Assembly: GCF_018199995.1 (NCBI RefSeq)
Contig: NZ_CP073578.1
Span: forward strand, 1,922,001 to 1,986,000
Reading direction: 5' to 3'
Length of the DNA stretch: 64,000 bases
From: Photobacterium sp. GJ3
Lineage (GTDB): Bacteria; Pseudomonadota; Gammaproteobacteria; Enterobacterales; Vibrionaceae
Both the position numbers and the translations under genes were made by a program. Under the pieces are notes generated by a model. The model saw only the letters and a list, made by a program, of their open reading frames with translations, was not told the origin of the DNA and ran no database searches. This document shows, in pieces, positions 1 to 9,590 of this stretch (its first letter is position 1; each line of letters opens with the position of its first letter).

Positions 1-191
1 ATGACTCAGGCACAGGCTGTGTCAGCACTATAATTGAGGAGAAGGAGGAGGTATCGCTTATGTGGCTTGTTTATCCAAACGCAGCGGATGGGGTAACGCC
101 GAGATCAGAATCCTTGCAAACCTGGGTGGATGCAGCGCTTCAGGCGCTGGAAGACTTTTTCAAATCACCGCAGGACAACGTCGTCGAGTGA
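1..191 (+). CDS. C-terminal end of a LysR-type regulator (partial)
   Basis: A reading frame open from the left edge (codons in phase with base 3) ends at a TGA at 189-191. Its last 62 residues contain VSLMWLVYP, then a TPR..SLQTWVDAALQAL segment. This resembles the end of LysR-type effector domains, where a (V/L)YP strand is followed by a final helix. An internal ATG at 60 has a strong purine-rich ribosome-site-like stretch (GGAGGAGG), so a separate 43-residue protein cannot be excluded. The open frame upstream and the LysR-like ending make a truncated larger gene more likely. Family assignment is inferred from a short fragment only. Confidence 0.5.
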   Translation, partial: DSGTGCVSTIIEEKEEVSLMWLVYPNAADGVTPRSESLQTWVDAALQALEDFFKSPQDNVVE

Positions 192-224
192 GTTTCAGAT
201 TTGCGTACGAATCCGCATGAAAAC

Positions 225-244
225 AAGGGAGCGACGGCTCCCTT
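225..244. terminator. Convergent hairpin terminator
   Basis: A perfect 8-bp stem AAGGGAGC/GCTCCCTT with the 4-base loop GACG lies between the rightward regulator end and the leftward PEP-CTERM gene. On the minus strand it runs into GTTTTC, so it probably ends transcription of the PEP-CTERM gene and may also serve the other strand. Confidence 0.65.
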
Positions 245-263
245 ATCGCTTCCCAATTCAGGA

Positions 264-1091
264 TTAGCGGACTTTCGCACGTCGATTTCTGCGCAATGTG
301 CTTGCCAGACCCAGTAACCCGACCCCAAGCAAAGCCACACTCGCAGGCTCAGGCATATCCTGTGGCGGCTGATTCAAGGTGAGATCCCCAAGCGCCCACT
401 CTTCGAAACCTGAATCAAACTCATCAAAGCTTGAGTACAGCACGAAGTAAATCTGATCATTTGGGATACTGGAGAAATAGTCTTCATGAATAAAAAAGGC
501 TAAATCCGTCGCCCCGCTGCCCGGCCCATTGTTATTCTTACTGGCATCCAGCCGAATTGAATTATCCAGAAATGCCCCATTGTCATCCCAGTCCAGACTC
601 CAGAGTAACGTCTGGTCCTGCAGATTGTTGATATCATCCACATTCTGCATCGGTGTACTGGTGGCAAACAGCATCAGATTCGTCAGGACGATCTCATTAT
701 CCTGACCGGTCTCGTTCACATCCAGAATAAACGAGTAAAAGCCATTGTTTAGCTGAAGCTCAGACAACAGAACATCCCGTGTAAAATTTCCTGACGGATG
801 TTGATCCATCATATAGGGATCCGTCGTACTGGTATTAAAACCTTCCTGAATACCATTGCCATCGCCATTCGCATTGGCGCCATTCCCTCCTTCCTGAATC
901 CTCAGGAATGAGCCCAAATTCCCGGAACCTGCCCCCGTTTGCTGATACACAGTGACATAACTGTCACCCTGATTCCCCATGTTTAACAAGGCTTGATCTG
1001 TTCCTGATACCGCCAAATTGATCTCAGCTGCGTTCGCTGAGACGACGAAACAACACGATACTGCCAGTGCTAGCTTACTCAACAATTTCAT
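264..1091 (-). CDS. PEP-CTERM sorting domain protein
   Basis: A predicted secreted protein of 275 residues. The start at 1091 gives a typical signal peptide (MKLLSKLALAVSCCFVVSANA); an in-frame ATG at 1136 would put 15 unlikely residues before it. The C-terminus carries a PEP-CTERM tripartite signal: MPEPASVALLGVGLLGLAS, a hydrophobic stretch, then the basic tail LRRNRRAKVR. In this family the tail is recognised by an exosortase (EpsH/XrtA type) that anchors or releases the protein, often in bacteria making extracellular polysaccharide. The middle is rich in Asn, Asp and Gly with no enzyme motif that I recognise; the segment LDVNETGQDNEIVLTNLML resembles that of other PEP-CTERM proteins. No exosortase gene is present in this window. 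Its function is unknown. Confidence 0.85.
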   Translation of the reverse strand: MKLLSKLALAVSCCFVVSANAAEINLAVSGTDQALLNMGNQGDSYVTVYQQTGAGSGNLGSFLRIQEGGNGANANGDGNGIQEGFNTSTTDPYMMDQHPSGNFTRDVLLSELQLNNGFYSFILDVNETGQDNEIVLTNLMLFATSTPMQNVDDINNLQDQTLLWSLDWDDNGAFLDNSIRLDASKNNNGPGSGATDLAFFIHEDYFSSIPNDQIYFVLYSSFDEFDSGFEEWALGDLTLNQPPQDMPEPASVALLGVGLLGLASTLRRNRRAKVR

Positions 1092-1160
1092 GCCTTGATC
1101 CTCTGCTACTACTGTTAGGCAATGAGTAAGGAGCAAGAATTAGTCCAAAAGTTAACCACT

Positions 1161-1637
1161 TCAAATCACAACAAAAGTTTTAAGCCTTTCCGGTGAGGTG
1201 TAAAAAAATCTGACACTAGTGATCGGGGAAGGATTTCGGATCATTTCAGCTGCCAGGCCAAGCTGAACCATGACATAGCGTTTGAAGACTTCATCGTAAG
1301 GTTGCGCATCCAGCGCTTTTTGCATGCAGTACAACCAGGCATTTTTTTCTGCCGTTGTCAGCCGGAGGCGTTTGCGACTGGCCGACAGATAACGCCGACC
1401 ATTCGATTTGGTATACAGCGGCGTTTCTCCTGACATCCATGCCTTGAGAAAAGCCTGTAAGGACTGGTGGAATTCCGTCAGATCATCAGGATATTTTTGT
1501 CGCAGCACGGCCACTTCCGGCAGCGTGTCCAGACAATGACAGAAAGCATCGGTCAACTGACAGATCCCCGCCTGCCCCCCAGCCGCATTCAGCCGATTCT
1601 GGCCCTTTGAATAATCTTTGATGTCCAGACTGACAAT
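1161..1637 (-). CDS. Degenerate group II truncated-haemoglobin-like protein, start uncertain
   Basis: About 155 residues align by eye with group II truncated haemoglobins: AAGGQAGI, then LDTLPEVAVLRQKYPDDL, AFLKAWMSG, TPLY and W-LYCMQKALD. Two haem-pocket positions are changed. The tyrosine after Phe in the B helix (usual FY) is Cys, and the proximal histidine of the usual RH.PF motif is Arg (codon at 1374-1376). The glycine pair of the usual GGP loop is also altered. The G-helix Trp is kept. No ATG, GTG or TTG occurs in frame between the upstream terminator and the globin domain; the nearest candidates are ATT at 1637 and CTG at 1628. An in-frame ATG at 1793 exists, but it lies upstream of the hairpin that ends the Sel1 gene. 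It may be a decaying gene or a globin-fold protein that no longer binds haem. Confidence 0.6.
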   Translation of the reverse strand: MVSLDIKDYSKGQNRLNAAGGQAGICQLTDAFCHCLDTLPEVAVLRQKYPDDLTEFHQSLQAFLKAWMSGETPLYTKSNGRRYLSASRKRLRLTTAEKNAWLYCMQKALDAQPYDEVFKRYVMVQLGLAAEMIRNPSPITSVRFFYTSPERLKTFVVI

Positions 1638-1750
1638 GTCAGAAATATCACGCTCGGGGGTATCACAGTCACGCTTTCCAGAACTCAGTGCCTCACCTAA
1701 GTATCGGCAAAATATTGGGGTACGTGCTGAATTTGTGTATTTGAAATGGG

Positions 1751-1781
1751 ACAAAAGAAAGCCTTCGCAATCTGCGAAGGC
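1751..1781 (-). terminator. Rho-independent terminator of the Sel1 gene
   Basis: Read on the minus strand, GCCTTCGC and GCGAAGGC form an 8-bp stem with a 5-base loop, followed by TTTCTTTTG. It sits about 60 bases past the stop codon of the Sel1-repeat gene and separates that gene from the globin-like gene. Confidence 0.8.
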
Positions 1782-1840
1782 TGTAAGTTGCATAACAGGA
1801 GAAGAAAGACTGCCTTTCGGCACAGTTATGCGACAATCGA

Positions 1841-2620
1841 TTACAGTGAGGCGCTGTAAATCGTCTGATTCTGCTGATAGAGTTTCAGGCGTTCCGTAAA
1901 CTTGGCAATCCGCTGAGATTCCGCGTTCTGTGCTAATTTCTCTAACGCAATTTCCTGAGCACGGACCGCCTGCGGGAACTGGCCACATGCGGCATAGGCA
2001 GCAGCAAGGTTGTCGTAATCTCCAGCGTCAGCCTGAGTTTTATGAATCACTTCCTTTGCCAGTTTCAATGCCAGATGACCATCCCGTTCCTTGTCATTCT
2101 CACAGGTTGCATACAACCAGACCAGATTTCGCTTTGAATTAATGGAACCGCCGTTCGCTGCCTCTGTAAACCAGTGAATCGCTTTCCCGCAGTTCACCTT
2201 GCCATCGGCACCGGATGCGTAATATACACCCAGTTCTTCCATGGCCGGCAAGTCGCCTGCTTTGGCCGCTTTGGTATACCAATGCACAGCCAGTTCGTTA
2301 TTCTGTGGCAGCAACTGACCGTCTTTAAACAGATCACCAATCATGGTTTTCACTTCTGGCATGTCAACAGATGCTTTTTCCAGCCAGTACAAACCTTTCA
2401 TCGGATCGGCTGCAATTCCGCTGTTGCCTTCCAGATAGGCGCGGCCCAAGAAGAGCTGCATATTTTTATCGCCTTCTTCGGCTTCAAGTTCTACATATTT
2501 CAACGTCGACTTCAGATGATTGGTTGGTTTGGTCGTCACCGAAGCCTGCACAGGCTGAAGGCTCACCCCCATCAGGGCAATACCAAATAGTGTGCCGAAT
2601 GCAATCTGTTTCAAATTCAT
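1841..2620 (-). CDS. Exported Sel1-repeat (tetratricopeptide-like) protein
   Basis: A 259-residue protein starting with a signal peptide (MNLKQIAFGTLFGIALMG, cleavage likely after VQA). Three Sel1 repeats follow: GRAYLEGN...GLYWLEKAS, GDLFKDG...AVHWYTKAAKAG, and LGVYYASG...AIHWFTEAANGG. A less regular helical repeat region comes near the C-terminus (AAAYAACGQFPQAVRAQEIALEK). Sel1 repeats form alpha-solenoids that mediate protein contacts; the partner is unknown. The start at 2620 is chosen because it gives a clean signal peptide. An in-frame ATG at 2665 would add 15 residues and is closer to a purine stretch, so it is a real alternative. It appears to be transcribed alone. Confidence 0.8.
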   Translation of the reverse strand: MNLKQIAFGTLFGIALMGVSLQPVQASVTTKPTNHLKSTLKYVELEAEEGDKNMQLFLGRAYLEGNSGIAADPMKGLYWLEKASVDMPEVKTMIGDLFKDGQLLPQNNELAVHWYTKAAKAGDLPAMEELGVYYASGADGKVNCGKAIHWFTEAANGGSINSKRNLVWLYATCENDKERDGHLALKLAKEVIHKTQADAGDYDNLAAAYAACGQFPQAVRAQEIALEKLAQNAESQRIAKFTERLKLYQQNQTIYSASL

Positions 2621-2951
2621 GAGTCCGTTCAATGCAGGTGCAAGCAGTTTGCCACTAGATGTCATAAGTTGTTTCTCTTTGTTCCTTTACACGCAATGGA
2701 AAAGAACTTTAAACAAGGGCAGGTCAAAAAACAACCAGCCAAATCTGGGCAACAGTGACTGTATAAAGCGACTTTGTTTTCAAAGCGTACAAAAATCAGC
2801 GAGTTGAAAGATAACGGATACGATTATTTTTAGGCTAAAATGAGATATAGATCTTGTGTTAAATTAAGATAAATCACAATTTCAGCACATTCTGCTGCGA
2901 CTTAAGAAAGTATTCAGATTGGTGGGCACTGTGCCTGAACCGGCAAAGAAA
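2621..2951. other. AT-rich intergenic region upstream of the Sel1 gene
   Basis: About 330 bases with no credible gene on either strand. It should hold the promoter of the leftward Sel1 gene, but no single -35/-10 pair stands out. The right end meets the terminator of the neighbouring lipoprotein gene. Confidence 0.5.
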
Positions 2952-2978
2952 AACCGGTTGGTGCGAAGCCAACCGGTT
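2952..2978 (-). terminator. Terminator of the acidic lipoprotein gene
   Basis: AACCGGTTGG and CCAACCGGTT form a perfect 10-bp stem with a 7-base loop. On the minus strand it is followed by TTTTCTTTG, so it ends transcription of the lipoprotein gene that stops at 3009. Confidence 0.8.
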
Positions 2979-3008
2979 GACTGTGGAGTTTCAGATAAGG
3001 CTTACTGC

Positions 3009-4055
3009 TTATTCATACCCCAGATCGTAGCTGCCCTCGGCGTTATCTGTGACTTCCACATCGTAGCTGCCATATCCGGAGAACTCAGGAATTGCATCAT
3101 CGACGTCACACATGATTTCGAAGTCATAGTAACCTTTCGGTACACTGGGCATGCCGTAAGAGTAAGATCCGTCTCCGTCATCATTGGCCGTTGTGATGTA
3201 GTCCGGATCATCGCCTGATGTCGGGCCGTCACCCAGAGACTTGAACAGATAAATCAGTTTCATGGCATCTTCAACACAGGCAGATTCCAGTACATCACCG
3301 ACGATATCGACTGCATCCACATGATTGACCAGCCACATACCTTTTCCGGTCAGCCCATAAGCACCACTGTCTTGCATTTCCAGAGCACTGTATGGGTCGA
3401 TCATCATGGAATAGGTTTGCGGATAGCCTGCTTTATCTTTCAGATTAAAGCCGGCGAATTCCAGCTTACCGCCCAGGTCAATGGCTTTGTAGTCACCATC
3501 ATATTCCTGCACATAGGAATACGGGCTGCCGGAACTGATATCAACATCACCATCGAAGTCGATGTCATAACCACCATAGGTGCCCTGATCATTGATATTC
3601 AGCGTAACGCTCACATAATCATCGACAGGTAATCCCACACCTTTAAGCAAATACGCCAGATCATCACTCATATTCAGCAGGTCGATCAGCACCATGCCGT
3701 CCGGTAATGCATCTTTAATGATTTCAGATGGTGGCACACAGTCAGGATCAGACTTCAGTGCTTCTTCAATCACTTCATTGGTGTATTCTATCACATTGCC
3801 CGCGCTGCCCTTCAGTTCCAGACCGGTAATCGCCAGACACACTTTGCGTGGACCGTCATAGCCGTCGCCCGGATCTCCTGGGTCGCCCGGATCACCCGGA
3901 TCGGTTCCAGGATTCTCTGGCACCACAATGGTGACAGGAACTTCCTGCTGACCATCTGAGTCCAATGGTGTATTGGCAGCATTATCTGCACTGTCTGAAT
4001 CACTACAGCCCGCCACTGCCATCATGGCGAGCATTAATAGAATTATACTTTTCAT
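3009..4055 (-). CDS. Acidic lipoprotein with a DUF4382-like domain
   Basis: A 348-residue protein with a lipoprotein signal (MKSIILLMLAMMAVAGC, lipobox AVAGC, Cys16). After a low-complexity linker of PGD repeats (about residues 48-64) comes a region where GMVLIDLLNMSDDLAYLL and LPVDDYVSVTLNIN recall DUF4382 domains, which are predicted surface beta-sandwiches. The remainder is very acidic and rich in Gly, Tyr and Asp (DFDGDVD, ANDDGDGSYSYG), possibly binding calcium. The Asp after the lipidated Cys could signal inner-membrane retention under the enteric +2 rule, which is less reliable in Vibrionaceae. It sits alone between two terminators. The function is unknown and the DUF4382 link is tentative. 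Confidence 0.6.
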   Translation of the reverse strand: MKSIILLMLAMMAVAGCSDSDSADNAANTPLDSDGQQEVPVTIVVPENPGTDPGDPGDPGDPGDGYDGPRKVCLAITGLELKGSAGNVIEYTNEVIEEALKSDPDCVPPSEIIKDALPDGMVLIDLLNMSDDLAYLLKGVGLPVDDYVSVTLNINDQGTYGGYDIDFDGDVDISSGSPYSYVQEYDGDYKAIDLGGKLEFAGFNLKDKAGYPQTYSMMIDPYSALEMQDSGAYGLTGKGMWLVNHVDAVDIVGDVLESACVEDAMKLIYLFKSLGDGPTSGDDPDYITTANDDGDGSYSYGMPSVPKGYYDFEIMCDVDDAIPEFSGYGSYDVEVTDNAEGSYDLGYE

Positions 4056-4310
4056 GTCATCACCCCTACGACAATACTTATTTGTTCGTTATTCATTCAA
4101 ATCCGGCCGCCACGCCTTGGTTTCAGTCATTGAGTGGTTAGTCAGATGGCCGACTCCAACACTAAAATTCTAGGCACTCTGCTGAGTCAGAAAGCGCAAT
4201 CGTGTGTGACACTAACGAATGAGAAAGGGGTCTTACGAACAAGACAAATCTGACAGAGCTATCTGCCGTGAAGCAAAAAAGTAAGACAAAATTCGCAGAT
4301 TGATGCATCA
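4056..4310. other. Intergenic region between the lipoprotein gene and mukB
   Basis: About 255 bases upstream of the leftward lipoprotein gene and downstream of mukB, with no gene-like frame. It presumably holds the lipoprotein promoter; I could not single out a convincing one. Confidence 0.45.
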
Positions 4311-4336
4311 AAAAAACCAGCCGAAGCTGGTTTTTT
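4311..4336 (-). terminator. Terminator of the cmoM-mukFEB operon
   Basis: AAAAAACCAGC, the loop CGAA, then GCTGGTTTTTT. This is a perfect 11-bp stem including the A/T tracts, about 25 bases past the mukB stop. It works in either direction and is a textbook intrinsic terminator. Confidence 0.9.
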
Positions 4337-4359
4337 CAAATCATATCCAATGAGATGGT

Positions 4360-7300
4360 TCAGGCAGGGTTGATTGCGGTATCCTGAGCATCGGTATCCA
4401 GAGTTTCACCCAGTACCAGTTGCTCAGCCCCCGGATTCGGTAATGATTTCGGCTCCTGACCGAAACCACGCAGACCCACCACATGCACATGCTCGCGATC
4501 TTTGAAGATCTTCCGCACCAGTTTGTAAGTTGTCCCTCGCTCTGGACTGATGTTTTCAGGCGCAGCAATCAGCAGCTGCATATCCAGACGTTCACACAGC
4601 TCAAAGAGCGTCGCAATCGACTTGGCATCCAGACGCGCAGCCTCATCCAGGAACAACAGGCGGCACGGAATAATATCTTTTCCACGCAGGCGTCGGGCTT
4701 CTTCTTCCCAGCTCTGCACCACCATCAGCAAGATTGCCTGACCGGTACCAATTGCCTCACCCGTCGACAGTGCACCGGATTCAGCCTGCAGCCAGCCATC
4801 CGTCCCGCGGTTAACTTCAATACTCAGCTCAAGGTAGTTCCGGTAATCCAGCAATTCCTCGCCCAGTGTTTGCGGCGAACGCTGACCCAGCTCAATATGC
4901 GGGTTCAGGCGCTGGAACAACTTGGCAATCGCTTCTGAGAACGTCAGGCGATTGTTGCCAAACAGATCCTGATGCTGATCCTGCTGTTCAGACAGACCAC
5001 TGAGCAATGCTTCATGCGTTTCACGCACGTTCACATTCAGGCGCACGCCTCTGACCTGACCAAAGCCAATGTTCTGCAGTCCCTGGTTCAGCATCTTGAT
5101 TCGGTTCTGCTCACGCATAATCGTTTTACGGATGATGTTCGCCACACTGTCGGAACTGATCGCCAGGCGTTTTTCACGGGCAGTCAGTTCTTCGGTCAGG
5201 CGCGCCAGCTCCACTTCCATTTCTTCAATGGCTTCCACCGGATCATCGGTGCGGATAATATCGTGGCGGATCCGCTCACGCAGATGCTGATACACGGCAA
5301 TATAAAAGAGCACTTTCCGTTCCGGACGGGACACATCTTCCGACTGACGCAAGGCATCTCGCAAGGTCTCGTTACCCGATACCGCCAAACGCAGGGCACC
5401 CAAGGCTTTATCCGACAGAGAACGGAGCTCATCGGCACTCATATAGGCCATTTCGCGACGATGCAGGCGGCGCTCGACATCACTTTCACGTGCCAGACGC
5501 AAGACGGCACACCAGCCCGCCTTGGTATTGACCACCAGAGTGCGCAGATCTTTGTAATCCTTCTCGACTTTACGCAGACGCTTCACCAGATTGCGCATTT
5601 CCATGTCAATCGAGGTGGTCGATTTTTCCAGCTCGCTGCGACGATTGCGAGAACTGTGTAAACGCTCATGCAGCTCGTCACGGCGTAAACGGGCACGTTC
5701 TTCTGCTTCCGCATCGGCACGAACCCCAAGTTCCTGCAGTTCGCGCTCAAATTCCTGAACCGTTTCCAGTTTGGCCTGATGCGAACTTTTCAGAGACGCC
5801 AGCAGCTGGTTGTACTGATTATTCTGAGTTTGTGACTGCTTCAGATTTTCACGCTGACGGGTCCGTTCACGTTCTGCAGCTTCCAGCTTGGCTTTGAGTT
5901 GCTCGTTCAGCTCTGAACTCTTACTGAGCAGTTCCACTGCATCGGCATAACCAAAGTGGTGACGACGTTCAACCAGATCAGACAGCGCAAAGATTTGCGT
6001 TTTCAGCGTTTGCAGGGCTTCATCTGCAGCCTGATAGTCAGCCTGCATCGCATCGAAGCGCTCCGGGTCTGTATCCAGCGCCGACACCAGACCTTCCAGC
6101 TCATCCAGTGCTTTACCGAAACGATCCAGGTACTGACGCGCGTCATCAATCTGGTTCAGTTGCTGCTCAACTTCTTCCAGACGGGCGGCCAGCGTCTCAT
6201 CTTCCAGTATACTGACCACAGGTTGCAGCTTGGATAACAGCGACAAGCCTTCACGAGCAGCCGTCAGCTGGCTGCGCTGCTGTTGCTCAGTCGCTTCTGT
6301 ATCATTCAGCTGACGCTGAACCTGACTGCGCTTTTCCCGGGCGATACGAATGGCTTCTTCCGGATCCGGTTCAAAAGCAACAGCCAGATGACTTGCCACG
6401 AAGGCATTAAAACTTTGATACAGACGTTGGAGCTTCTGCGCATCAAACGACGCTTTGGCATGATCTTCAACAATCTGATCCCGAGATTCACGCAGAATCT
6501 CCAGACGTTGTTCACGGGCAGCACGGCCAAACAACGGGACTTTCGGGAAACGTGAATAACGCAGTTGCTGTTCGTTTAACTGAACACAAACCGCACCTTC
6601 CAGTTCATCCACCACAAAGCTGCTGTCATCAAAAGACTCCGCGTCACCCTCAATGATGTACAGGTCATCCGGGCAATCATCCAGCATCGGCAGTTTTTCA
6701 CGGATAGCCTGCAGATCCTGCACCACAATGGCATGACGGGCCGGACCATACATGGCACTGAAATACGGAGCATCATCAAGGGTGATGTCGTCATAGATTT
6801 CAGACAGTAAGGTGCCGCCCAGCACTTCAGCGATGACGCGCAGACGTGAGTCATCACTTCCACCCGGTAACGCCAGGCGCTCAATTTCCTGCTCCACGTC
6901 CTGCTTGCGTATCGCCAGTTTGTCACGGGTGTGAATGGCTTCACGCTCCGATTCCAGCGTTTGATGCATGGCCGTCATGACAGCCTGACTGTCGTACAGC
7001 GTCTGCTCAGACTGAGCCGCCAGTTTTTCCAGTGCATCACTGGCCGCAATCCAGGCCGGCGCCTTGGCTTCCAGGGCCGTGATGTCCTGTGACAGTTGCT
7101 GCTCCTGACGACGCAGCTCACCCCGTTGGTCGACCAGTTCAGACTGCTTCAGTTCCAGACTGTCGAGCGTGGCTTCGTGACGTGCCTGCTCTTCTGCCAG
7201 TGCCAGTTCGCTGTCGACAGTCACTGCAAATTTTTTGGCATAAGTCTCTGCCAGTTCCTGCGCCTGACGCTGGTGACGCATGCTGCGTTCCAGATCGCGA

Positions 7301-8862
7301 TACTGAGCACTGAGCTGTTCGCTGCGCTGGGCAATCATGCGCATTTCACGACCGGTAGCCAGCAGTTCACGTGCCTTCTCACCCGCCACGGCACGGTCGA
7401 CCGCACCGGCAATGGTGATCACCAGTTGCAAACCTTTCTCAAACTGCTGCGCAGCGGCTGCAGACATATCCAGCTTATGCTTCAGGGCCAGCAACGCCGT
7501 GGTTTGCGTGTCCTGCTGTTGTTTCAGATCCGACAAACGCTCAGGCGCATTGTCTTTGTCCAGTGTGTCATCACCTGTGATCGCGCACGCTTTTTCCAGC
7601 GCCTGAACCGCCTGCTGATATTGCAGTGCCCGGGTTTGCTGGGAGTCCAGTGCCTGCTGGTAATCCGCCAGCTGTGATTTCAGGCTGTCGACTTCTTCTT
7701 CGCTCAGCATGGCCTGTTCTTCAACCATGGCGAGCTGTTCCGCCGCTTCCTCGACAATCATCACCTGCTCTTCCAGGCGTTCTGTCAATTCCAGCAGGTC
7801 ATCCCGGTAACGCTCGATTTTCTCCTGCTGACGCACAGCCGTCTGAACCAGTTGCAGGTGATCAGATGCCGCCTGATGATCTTGTTCCAGTGCACTTTCG
7901 TTTTCTTTCAGCTCGTCGAGTTCCATCGACAGATTGCTGTACACCTGCTGCTGATCCAGCAGGGTCTGGCGCGAACCCAGCAATTCATTGCGGAGCGTCA
8001 GTGTCTGTTCCAGCTTGGCACGGCGCTCGTTGGCGTGGCGCATATAGTCCGCGGCAACATAGTTGGTCGCTTCCGTGATCAGGTGCTTGAAGAGATCACG
8101 GTCATTTTGTGTCACTTTAATCGCTTCCAGCGTCATGCGGTTTTCACGCAGCGCTGCTTCCATATCCTGGAAAGCCTTTTTAACCCCGGAGTTATGCGGC
8201 AGCAGGTAATCCCGCAGCGATCGGGTGATCGCACTGGAAATCCCGCCATATAACGAGGCTTCAATCAAACGGTAGAACTTAGAACGATCGGTGCTGTTGC
8301 GCAGTTTCTTCGGCAGTACACCAAATTCAAACATCTGTGTGTGGTAATCAGTCACCGAGTTGAAGGTTTTGAATTGCACCCCTTCGTACTGTGCCACGGT
8401 CTCTTTCACGTCATTCAACTGACGGACCCGAGCCTGATTGTCGGAAATGGTTTCGACCAGAATGTCTGTTGGCTTCACTGCCGCTGGCAGGCCCTGAATC
8501 AGAAAAGGTTTAATGTCGACTTTCTTATCACGTCCGGCAACCTGCTGCAGTTTCACTGCAAAGATCACCCGCTGATTCTTGGAGTTCACCACATCCAGCG
8601 CGGAATAACAGGCACCCGGCTTGAGTTTCCCGTGCAGACCTTTGTCACGCGATGCTGCCGAACTGCCCGCTTCCGTGGTATTTCGGAAATGCAGCAGGCT
8701 CTGATCCGGGATCAGCGACGTAATAAATGCGGCCATGGTGGTTGATTTACCGGCACCATTACCACCAGAAAGCGTCGTCACCAGCTGGTCGATATCAAAG
8801 GTCCGGGCAAAGAAGCCGTTCCAGTTCACCATGGTGAGAGACTGATACTTACCGCGCTCCAT
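4360..8862 (-). CDS. mukB: Chromosome partition protein MukB
   Basis: A 1500-residue SMC-like ATPase, close to the 1486 of E. coli MukB. The N-terminus has the Walker A motif [14 protein letters not shown] (about residue 34). Long coiled coils follow, with a globular hinge near the middle ([20 protein letters not shown] region). The C-terminal head has the signature segment ([18 protein letters not shown]) and Walker [12 protein letters not shown]. With MukE and MukF it forms the condensin that organises and segregates the chromosome. Its ATG overlaps the mukE stop codon by one base, implying translational coupling. The last about 30 residues (from [17 protein letters not shown]) are a non-conserved tail. 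Confidence 0.97.
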   Translation of the reverse strand: MERGKYQSLTMVNWNGFFARTFDIDQLVTTLSGGNGAGKSTTMAAFITSLIPDQSLLHFRNTTEAGSSAASRDKGLHGKLKPGACYSALDVVNSKNQRVIFAVKLQQVAGRDKKVDIKPFLIQGLPAAVKPTDILVETISDNQARVRQLNDVKETVAQYEGVQFKTFNSVTDYHTQMFEFGVLPKKLRNSTDRSKFYRLIEASLYGGISSAITRSLRDYLLPHNSGVKKAFQDMEAALRENRMTLEAIKVTQNDRDLFKHLITEATNYVAADYMRHANERRAKLEQTLTLRNELLGSRQTLLDQQQVYSNLSMELDELKENESALEQDHQAASDHLQLVQTAVRQQEKIERYRDDLLELTERLEEQVMIVEEAAEQLAMVEEQAMLSEEEVDSLKSQLADYQQALDSQQTRALQYQQAVQALEKACAITGDDTLDKDNAPERLSDLKQQQDTQTTALLALKHKLDMSAAAAQQFEKGLQLVITIAGAVDRAVAGEKARELLATGREMRMIAQRSEQLSAQYRDLERSMRHQRQAQELAETYAKKFAVTVDSELALAEEQARHEATLDSLELKQSELVDQRGELRRQEQQLSQDITALEAKAPAWIAASDALEKLAAQSEQTLYDSQAVMTAMHQTLESEREAIHTRDKLAIRKQDVEQEIERLALPGGSDDSRLRVIAEVLGGTLLSEIYDDITLDDAPYFSAMYGPARHAIVVQDLQAIREKLPMLDDCPDDLYIIEGDAESFDDSSFVVDELEGAVCVQLNEQQLRYSRFPKVPLFGRAAREQRLEILRESRDQIVEDHAKASFDAQKLQRLYQSFNAFVASHLAVAFEPDPEEAIRIAREKRSQVQRQLNDTEATEQQQRSQLTAAREGLSLLSKLQPVVSILEDETLAARLEEVEQQLNQIDDARQYLDRFGKALDELEGLVSALDTDPERFDAMQADYQAADEALQTLKTQIFALSDLVERRHHFGYADAVELLSKSSELNEQLKAKLEAAERERTRQRENLKQSQTQNNQYNQLLASLKSSHQAKLETVQEFERELQELGVRADAEAEERARLRRDELHERLHSSRNRRSELEKSTTSIDMEMRNLVKRLRKVEKDYKDLRTLVVNTKAGWCAVLRLARESDVERRLHRREMAYMSADELRSLSDKALGALRLAVSGNETLRDALRQSEDVSRPERKVLFYIAVYQHLRERIRHDIIRTDDPVEAIEEMEVELARLTEELTAREKRLAISSDSVANIIRKTIMREQNRIKMLNQGLQNIGFGQVRGVRLNVNVRETHEALLSGLSEQQDQHQDLFGNNRLTFSEAIAKLFQRLNPHIELGQRSPQTLGEELLDYRNYLELSIEVNRGTDGWLQAESGALSTGEAIGTGQAILLMVVQSWEEEARRLRGKDIIPCRLLFLDEAARLDAKSIATLFELCERLDMQLLIAAPENISPERGTTYKLVRKIFKDREHVHVVGLRGFGQEPKSLPNPGAEQLVLGETLDTDAQDTAINPA

Positions 8863-9590
8863 CAGGCTTGTTCCTCCTGCGCTGTTTCTTCTTCATGTTC
8901 AGACGCATCGTCAGCCAGATTATCAATCAGGCTGGATTGTGTCGGTGGCTGCTGATGAACAACGGCTTCACCATCGCGGATCAGTTTCAATTGTGCTTCC
9001 CGAATATCATCGCTGGTCCGCACATCGGCACCAAAACGGAACACCGCTTCGCTGATCCGAAATTTTCCGGTATCACCCAGCATGATCACCATGCCCAGAC
9101 GACGCATCCGGCGCAGTGAGGTTTTCACTTTATCGAACAGTTTTTCACGGTCGAGATCCGAGCCGGATGCCCGGTTCGTGACCAGTTTCATCAGCTTTTT
9201 CTCGTCTGCCAGCGCCAGCAGTTCGTCGAAGAGTTCCTGATTGGTAAAAATGCCTTCATGGGCCAGACGTTCAGGGCTGAGATACAGGAAACACAAGACT
9301 TTCCCCACCAGCATATCCAGTTCCGACAAGACAGAGCGACCAATCAGAGACGTCGAGCGCGGGCGCAGGTAAAAGAAGCCTTCCGGCGCGCGAACCAGTT
9401 CAGCGTTGTAACGCTTGTAGAACAGCATCAGATCCTGCTCAAATTCCAGCAGGAAAGCATGGTTGTCCAGATCTTCACTGGACACGTGACGGCCAGAACG
9501 AAGCGCGTTGTCCAGTGCCGGAAACAACGGATTGGCAATGGCTTTGGCCAGATTCTCTGGCATAAATTCTTCAATAGGTGTCAATGACAT
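8862..9590 (-). CDS. mukE: Condensin accessory protein MukE
   Basis: A 242-residue protein matching MukE throughout: [17 protein letters not shown] near the N-terminus, then [19 protein letters not shown] and [20 protein letters not shown]. MukE dimers bind the MukF kleisin and regulate MukB ATPase and DNA loading. The gene overlaps the end of mukF by 20 bases and the start of mukB by one base. The C-terminal acidic tail ([14 protein letters not shown]) is as in other MukE proteins. Confidence 0.96.
   Translation of the reverse strand: MSLTPIEEFMPENLAKAIANPLFPALDNALRSGRHVSSEDLDNHAFLLEFEQDLMLFYKRYNAELVRAPEGFFYLRPRSTSLIGRSVLSELDMLVGKVLCFLYLSPERLAHEGIFTNQELFDELLALADEKKLMKLVTNRASGSDLDREKLFDKVKTSLRRMRRLGMVIMLGDTGKFRISEAVFRFGADVRTSDDIREAQLKLIRDGEAVVHQQPPTQSSLIDNLADDASEHEEETAQEEQA

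Noticed and set aside
1-33. A short frame from base 1 ending in TAA at 31-33
   Set aside because: Only 10 residues are visible; the frame in phase with base 3 continues further and ends with LysR-like sequence.
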